This document shows positions 1 to 6,023 of a stretch of DNA of 7,859 bases, piece after piece. A program made the translations under genes and the position numbers. The DNA is from Deinococcus marmoris (GTDB lineage: Bacteria; Deinococcota; Deinococci; Deinococcales; Deinococcaceae). The stretch covers positions 1 to 7,859 of the forward strand of contig NZ_MSTI01000067.1 of the NCBI RefSeq assembly GCF_001949125.1, read 5' to 3'. Numbering within the stretch: the stretch's first letter is position 1; each line of letters starts with the position of its first letter. The notes below the pieces were generated by a model that saw nothing but the letters and a program-made list of their open reading frames with translations, was not told where the DNA came from and did not search any database.

Positions 1-447
1 ACAACAGTGTTCCAGGATCACGAGCGGCGCAGTGGTGAGACGTGGATTCGCACCACCAGCACCCAAACGGCCATTCCCGATGATGTCCTCTCCTCACTTC
101 CTGCGGCCCAAACCCTGATCCGCCGGGAACACCACGTCACCCATAGGGATGGGGGAATCACCCAGGAGGTGCGATATGCCGTGAGCAGCAGGCTGCTCAC
201 GGCCCAGGAAGCTGAAGACATCTGGCGGCAGCACTGGGGCATTGAAAACCGGAGTCATCACCGACGCGATACGATCTTCCACGAAGATCGCTGTCGATTG
301 CGTCAGGGCGCACAAGGACTAGCGGTGTTGCGCGGCATGTTGCTGAGTCTCCTTCACGCTCAAACAAGCCGCCTCACGTCATTTGTTAGGATTTTGCGCT
401 ATGACCCATTGGCTGCCTTGAGCCTTCTGCAAGTGACCCCCGGTTAA
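1..447 (+). CDS. ISAs1-family DDE transposase, C-terminal fragment (5' end outside window)
   Basis: The gene encodes a transposase that catalyses cut-and-paste movement of its IS element. The reading frame is open to the first base of the window, so the GTG at position 7 is not the real start and about 148 C-terminal residues are visible. The segment around W-R-Q-H-W-G-I-E-N, followed by R-D-x-x-F-x-E-D-x-x-x-x-R, is the ISAs1 family signature. The Glu of W-G-I-E-N is probably the last residue of the DDE triad. The sequence then reads L-R-G-M-L-L-S-L-L and ends R-Y-D-P-L-A-A-L-S-L-L-Q, a typical complete C-terminus for the family. No frameshift or internal stop is seen in the visible part, so the element could be intact. 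It lies in the same orientation as, and 69 bp upstream of, nagA. Confidence 0.85.
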   Translation, partial: TTVFQDHERRSGETWIRTTSTQTAIPDDVLSSLPAAQTLIRREHHVTHRDGGITQEVRYAVSSRLLTAQEAEDIWRQHWGIENRSHHRRDTIFHEDRCRLRQGAQGLAVLRGMLLSLLHAQTSRLTSFVRILRYDPLAALSLLQVTPG

Positions 448-459
448 GATAAAAGCCTG
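1..459 (+). mobile_element. ISAs1-family insertion sequence, right part only
   Basis: This is the 3' portion of an insertion sequence that begins upstream of the window. It is identified by the transposase it carries. The right boundary is an estimate: after the transposase TAA stop (445-447) comes GATAAAAGCCTG, ending at 459. As I recall them, ISAs1-family elements start with CAGG-type tips followed by a T-rich stretch, and the reverse complement of this sequence fits that pattern. The left terminal repeat and one target duplication are outside the window, so neither the terminus nor the duplication can be confirmed here. Confidence 0.55.
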
Positions 460-516
460 CTCCACACGGTCTTCACTGGCGCGCAGCCCCAGGATGAGCG
501 ACACTGGGGCCACACC

Positions 517-1677
517 ATGACGACTCCCCTCCAACGACAGACGCTCAGTGGACAGGTTTTGCTGCCCTCCGGCGAATTGATCCCCGCGCGGCTGGAGTTT
601 GGCCATCAGATCAGCGCTATCTTGCCGGATTCCACAGCTCCCACCCACCGTCTGATCCTGCCCGGTTTCATCGACACCCATGTCCACGGCGGCAGCGGCG
701 CGGACGCGATGGACGGCCCGCAGGCGGTGCGGACGCTGGCCCGCTTTCACGCCGCGCACGGCACCACCACGCTGCTGCCCACCACCATCACCAATCCGTG
801 GGAGAACGTGCTGGCGGCCCTGCGCGGCATCCGGCAAGTGATGGACGAAGGCGGCGTGCCGGGCGGGGCAGACATCGTGGGGGCGCATCTGGAGGGGCCA
901 TTCATCAGTCCGGGGCGGCTGGGCGCGCAGCCACCGAACACGCTGGAGCCGACGCCAGAGCGGATCGCCGAGGTGCTGGCTTTGAACGTGGTGCGGGCCG
1001 TGACCATCGCGCCGGAAGTGCCGGGGGCACTAGAAGCCTCGTTTGAAATGGCGCGTGCAGGCGTGCGAATCGGCGTGGGCCACACGCGAGCAGATGCCGA
1101 AACCGTGACCGCCTTCCTGAACGCGCTGAATGCGGTGGGGGCCAGAACCTGCGCCACCCACCTCTACAACGCGATGGGGGGCATCGAGGGCCGCATTCCT
1201 GGCCCACCCGCCGCGCTGATGGCCGACGCCCACGCTTACCTGGAAGTGATTCTGGACAACATCCACGTTCACCCTGGCAGTTTCCGGCTGGCCTGCGCCG
1301 CCTCGCACCGGGTCATGCTGATCACCGATGCCATGCGCGCCGCTGGCCTGGGCGACGGCATCAGCGAACTCGGCGGCCAGCGCGTGATCGTCAAGGATGG
1401 ACAGGCGCATCTGGAAAGCGGCTCTCTGGCCGGAAGCCTGCTGACGATGGATATGGCATTGAAGAATGCCATGCAGGCGGGCATTTCTCTAGCAGAAGCA
1501 AGCCAGATGGCGAGTGGAACGCCCGCCCGTTCTCTGAACCTGAGTGACCGGGGAATGTTGGAGCCGGGCCTGCGCGCCGATCTGGTGGTGCTGGACGCCG
1601 ATCTAAATGTTTTGGAAGTTTACGTGGGGGGCCACAAAGTCAGTGCTGAGCCACAAACTCCAGAACCGCCCCGTTAA
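517..1677 (+). CDS. nagA: N-acetylglucosamine-6-phosphate deacetylase
   Basis: NagA removes the acetyl group from N-acetylglucosamine-6-phosphate, giving glucosamine-6-phosphate and acetate. It is a cytosolic step in use of chitin- or cell-wall-derived amino sugars. The 386 residues match the usual family length of about 380. The amidohydrolase landmarks are present in order: metal-binding H-x-H (His55, His57 in F-I-D-T-H-V-H-G-G), Glu126 in G-A-H-L-E-G-P-F, His189 in G-V-G-H-T, His215 in T-H-L-Y-N-A-M, His250 in D-N-I-H-V-H, and the catalytic Asp271 in L-I-T-D-A-M. The enzyme therefore looks active. The ATG at 517 fits the usual N-terminal beta strand but has only a weak GGGG-type ribosome site (506-509). 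The frame is open back to the transposase stop. No nagB or PTS gene is visible nearby. The last 38 bp overlap the convergent hydrolase gene. Confidence 0.95.
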   Translation: MTTPLQRQTLSGQVLLPSGELIPARLEFGHQISAILPDSTAPTHRLILPGFIDTHVHGGSGADAMDGPQAVRTLARFHAAHGTTTLLPTTITNPWENVLAALRGIRQVMDEGGVPGGADIVGAHLEGPFISPGRLGAQPPNTLEPTPERIAEVLALNVVRAVTIAPEVPGALEASFEMARAGVRIGVGHTRADAETVTAFLNALNAVGARTCATHLYNAMGGIEGRIPGPPAALMADAHAYLEVILDNIHVHPGSFRLACAASHRVMLITDAMRAAGLGDGISELGGQRVIVKDGQAHLESGSLAGSLLTMDMALKNAMQAGISLAEASQMASGTPARSLNLSDRGMLEPGLRADLVVLDADLNVLEVYVGGHKVSAEPQTPEPPR

Positions 1678-2467
1678 ACTCCTCCGCCCGCTCCACAATC
1701 GGAATATGCCCGGTACCGGGGTACGTGATGAACTCCGCGCCGGGAATGTGGGCGGCCAGATGCTGCCCATTCTCGTAGCGCACCAGCGGATCGGCGTCGC
1801 CGTGAACCACCAGCGTCGGCACCAGCAGCTTTTCCAAGTCGGCGGTCACGTCATGCGTGCGCGTGGAGCGAAACTGACGGGCGTAGCGCTCCGGCGTCAA
1901 CGGGCGGTAATCGGCGTTGGCGGCAATCGCGTCGGCGGCCTCCGGGTGGGCGTCCAGAAAACCGGGGGCCATGATCAGGCCATAGGTGCGGCGGGCGCGT
2001 TCGCCGGGCGACAGGGTGAAATCGGGGCGCAGGGCGTCCAGGCCCGCTTCCTCCGGCCCCACATGGCTTGCCCCGCCCGCAGAGGTGGAAACCAGCGTCA
2101 GGCTCTGCACCAGTTCCGGCCAGCGCACCGCCAGATTCAAGGCGATAAACCCGCCCATGCTGATGCCCACCACATGCGCGGGCGCGGCGTTCATGGCCCG
2201 CAGAAAGGCGGCGGCGTCATCGGCCTGATCGGCGGTGGAGTAGTCGGCATCCGTTAAGTCACTGTCCCCGGTGTCGCGGTGGTCAATGGAGAAGGTGCGG
2301 TACTTCTCGCCAAAGACCGGAAGCTGTCCGCGCCAGCCCAGGCGGTTGCTGCCCAGCCCAGTCAGAAAAAGGACGTTGCCCTGCGGGTGTTCGGGGCGAA
2401 CCTCGTCGTAGGCCAGCGTGCGGGTGCCAATGTTGCAAAAGCGGGGTTCGGGAATCTGCTGGGTCAT
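1640..2467 (-). CDS. alpha/beta-fold hydrolase (esterase-like)
   Basis: This is a cytosolic serine hydrolase of the alpha/beta fold, 275 residues from the ATG at 2467, with no signal peptide. The substrate is unknown. Visible landmarks are the oxyanion-loop region L-T-G-L-G-S-N (residues 35-41), the D-H-R-D-T-G-D-S segment (62-69), the nucleophile elbow G-I-S-M-G-G with Ser103, the acid in H-G-D-A-D-P (probably Asp226), and the base in G-T-G-H (His254). The D-x-R-x-T-G-x-S segment recalls methylesterase-like hydrolases of the RdmC type, but also many general esterases. The start shares one base with the stop of the acyl-CoA dehydrogenase (TAATG), with AGGAG at 2479-2483. That start is preferred over an in-frame GTG at 2476. 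The arrangement implies translational coupling, so the hydrolase may act on the product of the dehydrogenase, as a thioesterase or ester cleavage step. That role is inference. Confidence 0.85.
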   Translation of the reverse strand: MTQQIPEPRFCNIGTRTLAYDEVRPEHPQGNVLFLTGLGSNRLGWRGQLPVFGEKYRTFSIDHRDTGDSDLTDADYSTADQADDAAAFLRAMNAAPAHVVGISMGGFIALNLAVRWPELVQSLTLVSTSAGGASHVGPEEAGLDALRPDFTLSPGERARRTYGLIMAPGFLDAHPEAADAIAANADYRPLTPERYARQFRSTRTHDVTADLEKLLVPTLVVHGDADPLVRYENGQHLAAHIPGAEFITYPGTGHIPIVERAEEFNGAVLEFVAQH

Positions 2468-4263
2468 TAAAACCACGTCTCCTGCATCTCGTGGGTGGTG
2501 GCGTCGGCACTCGCCAGCAACTGGGCGTGAAACTCAATTCTGGGCAGTTCGTAAATGGCAAAGAAGCGGGCGGCCTGCAACTTGCCGTGGTAAAAGTTGG
2601 CGTCGTCGCCCTTCGCCTCTGGCAATGCGCGCGCGGCGGCGGCAGCCTGCCTCAGCCACATCCAGCCCACCACGGTATGCCCCAGCATTTCCAGGGCGCT
2701 GTTGGCATTCGCCAGAAAGAGGTCCGGGCCGAGGTCCACGGCTTTGCCCAGGATGACTTTCAACGCGCTCTGATTCTGCTCCAGCGCAGTTTTCAGAGCG
2801 GCACGAATCTCATCCAATCCATCCAGACCTTCGGCGGCTTGCAGATCGGCCTCAATACGCGACATCAACACTTCCAGGCCGCGTCCGCCCGCCTGCGTCA
2901 GCTTGCGGCCCAGCAGATCGTTGCCCTGGATACCCTCAGTCCCCTCGTGGATGGGGTTCAAACGGTTGTCGCGGTAGTACATTTCCACCGGGTAATCGCG
3001 GGTATACCCGGCCCCGCCCATCACCTGAATGGCGTCGCTCAGCGCCTCCTGGCTGTACTTGCTGGGCCAGGACTTGACGATAGGGGTCAGCAGGTCCAGC
3101 AGCAGTGAGGTATCGGCGCGGTCCTCTTCCGGCCCGGTTTGCAGATCGTCCACCAGACTTGAGGCGTACAGGCCCAGCGCCATCCCACCCTCCACGAAGG
3201 CTTTCTGCCGCAGCAACAGCCGCTTCACGTCCGCGTGACCGATGATCGCGATGGCGGGGCTGAGGGGATCTTTATTGCTGGCGGCGCGGCCCTGCGCGCG
3301 TTCACGGGCGTAGTCCAGGCTTGCCAGATAGCCCGCGTAGCCCAGCATCACTGCGCCCATACCGACGCCAATGCGGGCCTCGTTCATCATGTGGAACATC
3401 TGACGAAGGCCCTGTCCAGCCTCGCCCACCAGCTCGCCCACCGACTCGCCGCCCTCACCAAAATTCAGCAGCGTGTTGGTGGTTCCCCGGTAACCCATCT
3501 TGTGGTTCAGGCCCGCCAGCACGACGTTGTTGCTCTCGCCGGGGGTGCCGTCGTCGTTGATCCGGTAACGCGGCACCAGGAAGAGGCTGATGCCCTTCAC
3601 GCCTGCCGCGCCGCCTTTGATCCGCGCCAGGACGAGGTGGACGATGTTCCCCGCCAGCTCGTGTTCGCCGCCCGAAATCCACATCTTGCTGCCGCTGATG
3701 CTGTACGTGCCGTCGTCCTTCGGCGTGGCCGTGGTGGTGATGTCGGCCAGCCCGGACCCGGCGTGCGGCTCGGACAGCGCCATCGTGCCGAACCAGCGGC
3801 CCTCCACCAGCGGCAGCATGTACTTTGCCTGCTGCTCTGGGGAGGCGAACACCCGCTGCAAATTGGCGTTGCCGATGGTCAGGAAGGGATAGCCGCTACT
3901 GCCCACATTGGCCGCCTGAAAGTGTGCCTGCACGGCCTGGGTCATCACCCACGGCAGTTGCAGGCCGCCCAGTTCCTCGTCGTGGTGGGCGCTGAAGAAT
4001 CCGGCCTCGCGGAAGGCGCGCATGGCGTCCCCCACCGCCGGGAGGAGCTGCACCTTGCCGTCCACCACATGCGGCTCGTTCAGATCGGATTCGCGGGCGT
4101 GGCTGGCAAAATACTTGTCGGCCACGTTGTAGGCCAGATTCAGCACGTCCTCGTACACCTCGCGGCTGTGATCGGCGAAGCGGGGACGCTGGGGCAGGGC
4201 GGCAGTGTCCAGCACTTCAAACAGTTGAAAACGCAGGTCTCGCTTGCTCAGAAAGGGGGCCAT
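2467..4263 (-). CDS. acyl-CoA dehydrogenase, long (about 600-residue) subfamily with extra C-terminal domain
   Basis: This FAD enzyme introduces a trans-2,3 double bond into an acyl-CoA thioester, passing electrons to ETF. The start is the ATG at 4263, which has AAGGAG (4272-4277) eight bases upstream and begins M-A-P-F-L. The frame is open 33 codons further, but that extension has no family resemblance. The 598 residues carry an all-alpha N-terminal domain, the central beta domain with M-A-L-S-E-P-H-A-G-S (161-170) and I-S-G-S-K-M-W-I-S-G-G (189-199), and the C-terminal helical domain with V-M-G-G-A-G-Y (414-420) and H-E-G-T-E-G-I-Q (439-446), where Glu440 is the probable catalytic base. Residues from about 460 to 598 form the additional C-terminal domain typical of the FadE-like/DmdC-like group. 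Substrate preference cannot be read from sequence: medium- or long-chain acyl-CoA or 3-methylmercaptopropionyl-CoA are options. It is the first gene of a two-gene unit with the downstream hydrolase, transcribed away from the reductase/MerR pair. Confidence 0.92.
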   Translation of the reverse strand: MAPFLSKRDLRFQLFEVLDTAALPQRPRFADHSREVYEDVLNLAYNVADKYFASHARESDLNEPHVVDGKVQLLPAVGDAMRAFREAGFFSAHHDEELGGLQLPWVMTQAVQAHFQAANVGSSGYPFLTIGNANLQRVFASPEQQAKYMLPLVEGRWFGTMALSEPHAGSGLADITTTATPKDDGTYSISGSKMWISGGEHELAGNIVHLVLARIKGGAAGVKGISLFLVPRYRINDDGTPGESNNVVLAGLNHKMGYRGTTNTLLNFGEGGESVGELVGEAGQGLRQMFHMMNEARIGVGMGAVMLGYAGYLASLDYARERAQGRAASNKDPLSPAIAIIGHADVKRLLLRQKAFVEGGMALGLYASSLVDDLQTGPEEDRADTSLLLDLLTPIVKSWPSKYSQEALSDAIQVMGGAGYTRDYPVEMYYRDNRLNPIHEGTEGIQGNDLLGRKLTQAGGRGLEVLMSRIEADLQAAEGLDGLDEIRAALKTALEQNQSALKVILGKAVDLGPDLFLANANSALEMLGHTVVGWMWLRQAAAAARALPEAKGDDANFYHGKLQAARFFAIYELPRIEFHAQLLASADATTHEMQETWF

Positions 4264-4403
4264 TGCAATTACTCCTTGATGGGAAGACCTGATTCGGCTG
4301 AGAATCGGCCAGAGGGATGTCCGTTTGCGTCTACTTTGAACGTTGACGTTAATATAGGGCATTCTATCCGCCGTTCCGTCCCCACTCCCCAGGAGGTTCC
4401 ACC
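4264..4403. promoter_or_regulatory. divergent promoter region between acyl-CoA dehydrogenase and quinone oxidoreductase
   Basis: These 140 bp must carry the promoters of both transcription units. The segment around 4331-4366 is the most AT-rich part and contains the dyad listed separately. On the plus strand TTGCGT (4325-4330) and TAATAT (4350-4355) are 19 bp apart, with the dyad in the spacer. That is the geometry of MerR-activated promoters, although the hexamers match consensus only partly. On the minus strand TATATT and TAGAAT hexamers occur, but neither has a convincing -35 at the right distance. The strong AGGAGG at 4391-4396 serves the reductase start. Confidence 0.5.
4339..4350. promoter_or_regulatory. 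candidate MerR-type operator (AACGT-TG-ACGTT)
   Basis: The sequence AACGTTGACGTT is two perfect 5-bp inverted arms around a TG centre, and weaker matches extend the dyad outward. It sits inside the divergent intergenic region. The MerR gene is the last gene of the rightward unit, so autoregulation and control of both units is the simplest reading. MerR-family LiuR sites in proteobacteria, as I recall them, have a similar ACGT-NN-ACGT core and control acyl-CoA catabolism. That is an analogy, not proof. Confidence 0.45.
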
Positions 4404-5378
4404 ATGCGCGCCCTGATCTGCCAGACCTTTGACCAGCCCGAAACCCTGACCGTCCAGACCCAGCCCGACCCCACGCCCAGCGCCAATGAGGTTGTTTTAG
4501 AGGTCAAGGCGGCGGGCGTGAATTACCCCGACGCGCTGATGGTCATGGGCCAGTATCAGATCAAGCCCCCCCTGCCTTTCGTGCCAGGAGCAGAGGCAGC
4601 AGGCATCATTTCCGCTGTTGGTGAAGGCGTCAAGCACCTGAAAGTCGGGCAGCGGGCGGTGGCCTTTACCGGACTGGGGGCCTTCGCCTCGCATCTGAAG
4701 GCGGATGCGGTAACAGTCATGCCGCTGCCGGACGGCATGGATTTTGAGGTGGCGGCCACGTTGCCCCTCGCCTACGGAACCACCATGCACGCGCTGGTAG
4801 ACCGCGCCCAGCTCAAAGAGGGGGAAACCCTGCTGGTGCTGGGCGCAGCGGGCGGCGTGGGACTGGCAGCGGTGATGATCGGCAAGGCGCTGGGCGCACG
4901 GGTGATCGCGGCGGCGGGCAGCGACGAGAAGCTGCAACTGGCCCGTGAACACGGCGCAGACGAGGGCTTCAACTACGCTACCGAGGACCTGCGCGAACGC
5001 CTGAAAGCCCTGACCGGCGGCAAAGGTCCAGATGTGATCTTTGACCCGGTGGGCGATAAATTTGCCGAACCCGCCTTCCGCAGCATCGGCTGGGGCGGGC
5101 GCTATCTGGTCATCGGCTTCGCAGGGGGCGAGATTCCCAGACTGCCGCTAAACTTGCCGCTGCTCAAGGGTGCGTCGCTGGTGGGCGTGTTCTGGGGCGA
5201 ATTCGCCCGGCGCGATCCGGCAGCCAACGCCCGCAATCTGGCGCGGCTCTCAGGCTGGGTCATGGACGGCACCGTCAAACCGCTGGTCAGTCAGCGCTAC
5301 TCGCTGGAAGACGGCCCACAGGCCATGCGTGACTTGCTGGAACGGCGCGTCACTGGCAAGGTGGTCATCACCCCTTGA
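4404..5378 (+). CDS. NADPH:quinone oxidoreductase-like zinc-independent MDR reductase
   Basis: This is a cytosolic member of the medium-chain dehydrogenase/reductase superfamily, quinone oxidoreductase branch, which reduces quinones or enones (possibly enoyl-type substrates) with NADPH. The 324 residues match the family length of about 325. The N-terminal GroES-like domain includes G-V-N-Y-P-D (38-43) and the signature P-F-V-P-G-A-E-A-A-G (58-67). The Rossmann domain has L-G-A-A-G-G-V-G (146-153). Only one cysteine is present, so the structural and catalytic zinc sites of alcohol dehydrogenases are absent. AGGAGG (4391-4396) lies seven bases before the ATG. The stop overlaps the TTG start of the MerR gene, so the two are probably cotranscribed. 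Facing an acyl-CoA dehydrogenase across a shared regulatory region, it may handle an unsaturated intermediate of the same pathway. That role is inference. Confidence 0.9.
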   Translation: MRALICQTFDQPETLTVQTQPDPTPSANEVVLEVKAAGVNYPDALMVMGQYQIKPPLPFVPGAEAAGIISAVGEGVKHLKVGQRAVAFTGLGAFASHLKADAVTVMPLPDGMDFEVAATLPLAYGTTMHALVDRAQLKEGETLLVLGAAGGVGLAAVMIGKALGARVIAAAGSDEKLQLAREHGADEGFNYATEDLRERLKALTGGKGPDVIFDPVGDKFAEPAFRSIGWGGRYLVIGFAGGEIPRLPLNLPLLKGASLVGVFWGEFARRDPAANARNLARLSGWVMDGTVKPLVSQRYSLEDGPQAMRDLLERRVTGKVVITP

Positions 5379-5812
5379 GCGAGCCTTCCAAGACACCTGA
5401 GCAGACCACCTTCTACACCACCGCCGAACTGGCCCGCGAGGCTGGGGTCACGCGCCGCACGGTGATGCATTACGCCGAGTTACAACTGCTGACCCCCGAT
5501 CTGACCACGGTGTCGGGGCGGCTGCTGTACGGGCCGTATTCGCTGCGCCTGCTGCGCGATCTGATTGACCTGCGCTCACTGGGGATGCCCTTGGAAGAGG
5601 CCCGTGACATGGTCACCCTGCGCCGCGCCACCCACGATCTGGCGGGCAACCGCCGCCGCGACTGGAAGCGCGAGGACGTGCCCCTGAGTGATGAGCGTTT
5701 GCAGGCCCTCCAGACCCGGCTGCGCGCCATCAACGCGGCGTATGAGCGGCAGGCCGACAATCTGGCCCGCCTGGACCGCTGGTTGACCAAACGGTTCACG
5801 GGAGAAGGGTAG
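5375..5812 (+). CDS. MerR-family transcriptional regulator
   Basis: This DNA-binding regulator has 145 residues. Residues 12-33 form the winged helix-turn-helix (F-Y-T-T-A-E-L-A-R-E-A-G-V-T-R-R-T-V). The wing and second helical pair follow (R-L-L-Y-G-P-Y-S-L-R-L-L, then L-R-S-L-G-M-P-L-E-E-A-R, about 49-77). A basic linker and an Arg/Leu-rich helix (about 105-138) would form the dimerising coiled coil. There are no cysteines, so a thiolate metal or redox sensor of the MerR/SoxR type is excluded, and no large effector domain is present. The start is TTG at 5375 within TTGA, overlapping the reductase stop. No other in-frame start precedes the helix-turn-helix, and AAGGTGG (5358-5364) can serve as ribosome site. 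It probably controls its own operon and the divergent acyl-CoA dehydrogenase genes through the dyad at 4339-4350. Confidence 0.9.
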   Translation: MSEPSKTPEQTTFYTTAELAREAGVTRRTVMHYAELQLLTPDLTTVSGRLLYGPYSLRLLRDLIDLRSLGMPLEEARDMVTLRRATHDLAGNRRRDWKREDVPLSDERLQALQTRLRAINAAYERQADNLARLDRWLTKRFTGEG

Positions 5813-5934
5813 ACCGGGCTGCGGCTGACTGGGTTGAGGCTGACCACGTTCTGGCTCTTGACAAAAATTCAGTGATCATCTGAAACGGACGGCTGCAACA
5901 ACAGAAAAAGAACATTGCGCCATGCCGATCCGGG

Positions 5935-5956
5935 TTGCTCGTCACGTGACGAGCAA
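5935..5956. repeat. perfect 22-bp palindrome with TCACGTGA core (parS-like site or terminator stem)
   Basis: The left arm TTGCTCGTCAC is followed directly by its exact reverse complement, with no mismatch in 11 bp. The centre TCACGTGA equals the centre of the canonical chromosomal parS site bound by ParB, while the outer bases differ. Next to a rep gene, a diverged plasmid parS is a reasonable reading. It could also fold as a hairpin and end merR transcription, but the following plus-strand bases (TTCTCTCATTTT) make a poor U-tract. A dimeric repressor operator is a third option. Confidence 0.5.
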
Positions 5957-5980
5957 TTCTCTCATTTTCCCGTCCTTGCA

Positions 5981-6004
5981 CCAATCGCCTGAGATGTCCG
6001 GTAG
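5981..6004 (-). repeat. isolated inverted iteron copy 3' of rep
   Basis: Read on the minus strand, this is CTACCGGAC, AT, CTCAGGCGATTGG. It matches the iteron consensus of the origin array at all but two adjacent positions. It lies 20 bp beyond the rep stop codon, about 1.5 kb from the main array and in the opposite orientation. A match of this length is far beyond chance, so it is probably a real Rep-binding site or a relic of rearrangement. Confidence 0.85.
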
Positions 6005-6023
6005 TCCGTGGGTCTGAAACCGC

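Larger units (their letters stand above)
5813..6023. other. non-coding stretch between merR and rep 3' ends, rich in dyads
   Basis: This region separates the convergent merR and rep genes. It contains, in order: a perfect TTGACA (5858-5863) with no good -10; an inverted repeat TTCAG-N7-CTGAA (5868-5884); a perfect 22-bp palindrome (5935-5956); a loosely T-rich run (5957-5969); and a single inverted iteron (5981-6004). The longest ATG frame here, from 5922, is about 31 codons, has no ribosome site and runs through the palindrome, so I do not call a gene. Confidence 0.7.

Noticed and set aside
4264..4362. 33-codon N-terminal extension of the acyl-CoA dehydrogenase
   Set aside because: The extension has no family resemblance and crosses the divergent promoter and dyad. 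The ATG at 4263 has an ideal AAGGAG and matches the normal N-terminus.
4361..4366. TAGAAT on the minus strand as the -10 of the acyl-CoA dehydrogenase promoter
   Set aside because: No acceptable -35 lies 16-18 bp upstream; that position is occupied by the GC-rich ribosome-site region of the reductase.
3235..4416. Long open frame of 393 codons on the plus strand opposite the acyl-CoA dehydrogenase
   Set aside because: It is antisense to a convincingly conserved enzyme, and its low-complexity, Ala/His/Gln/Arg-rich translation is typical of a GC-rich shadow frame.
5935..5970. Clear rho-independent terminator for merR
   Set aside because: The stem is strong but is a loopless perfect palindrome, and the following TTCTCTCATTTT is interrupted by C residues. 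It is kept only as an alternative to a parS-like or operator site.
5922..6017. Small plus-strand ORF of about 31 codons starting at 5922
   Set aside because: It has no ribosome site, runs through the palindrome and the inverted iteron, and shows no protein-like composition.
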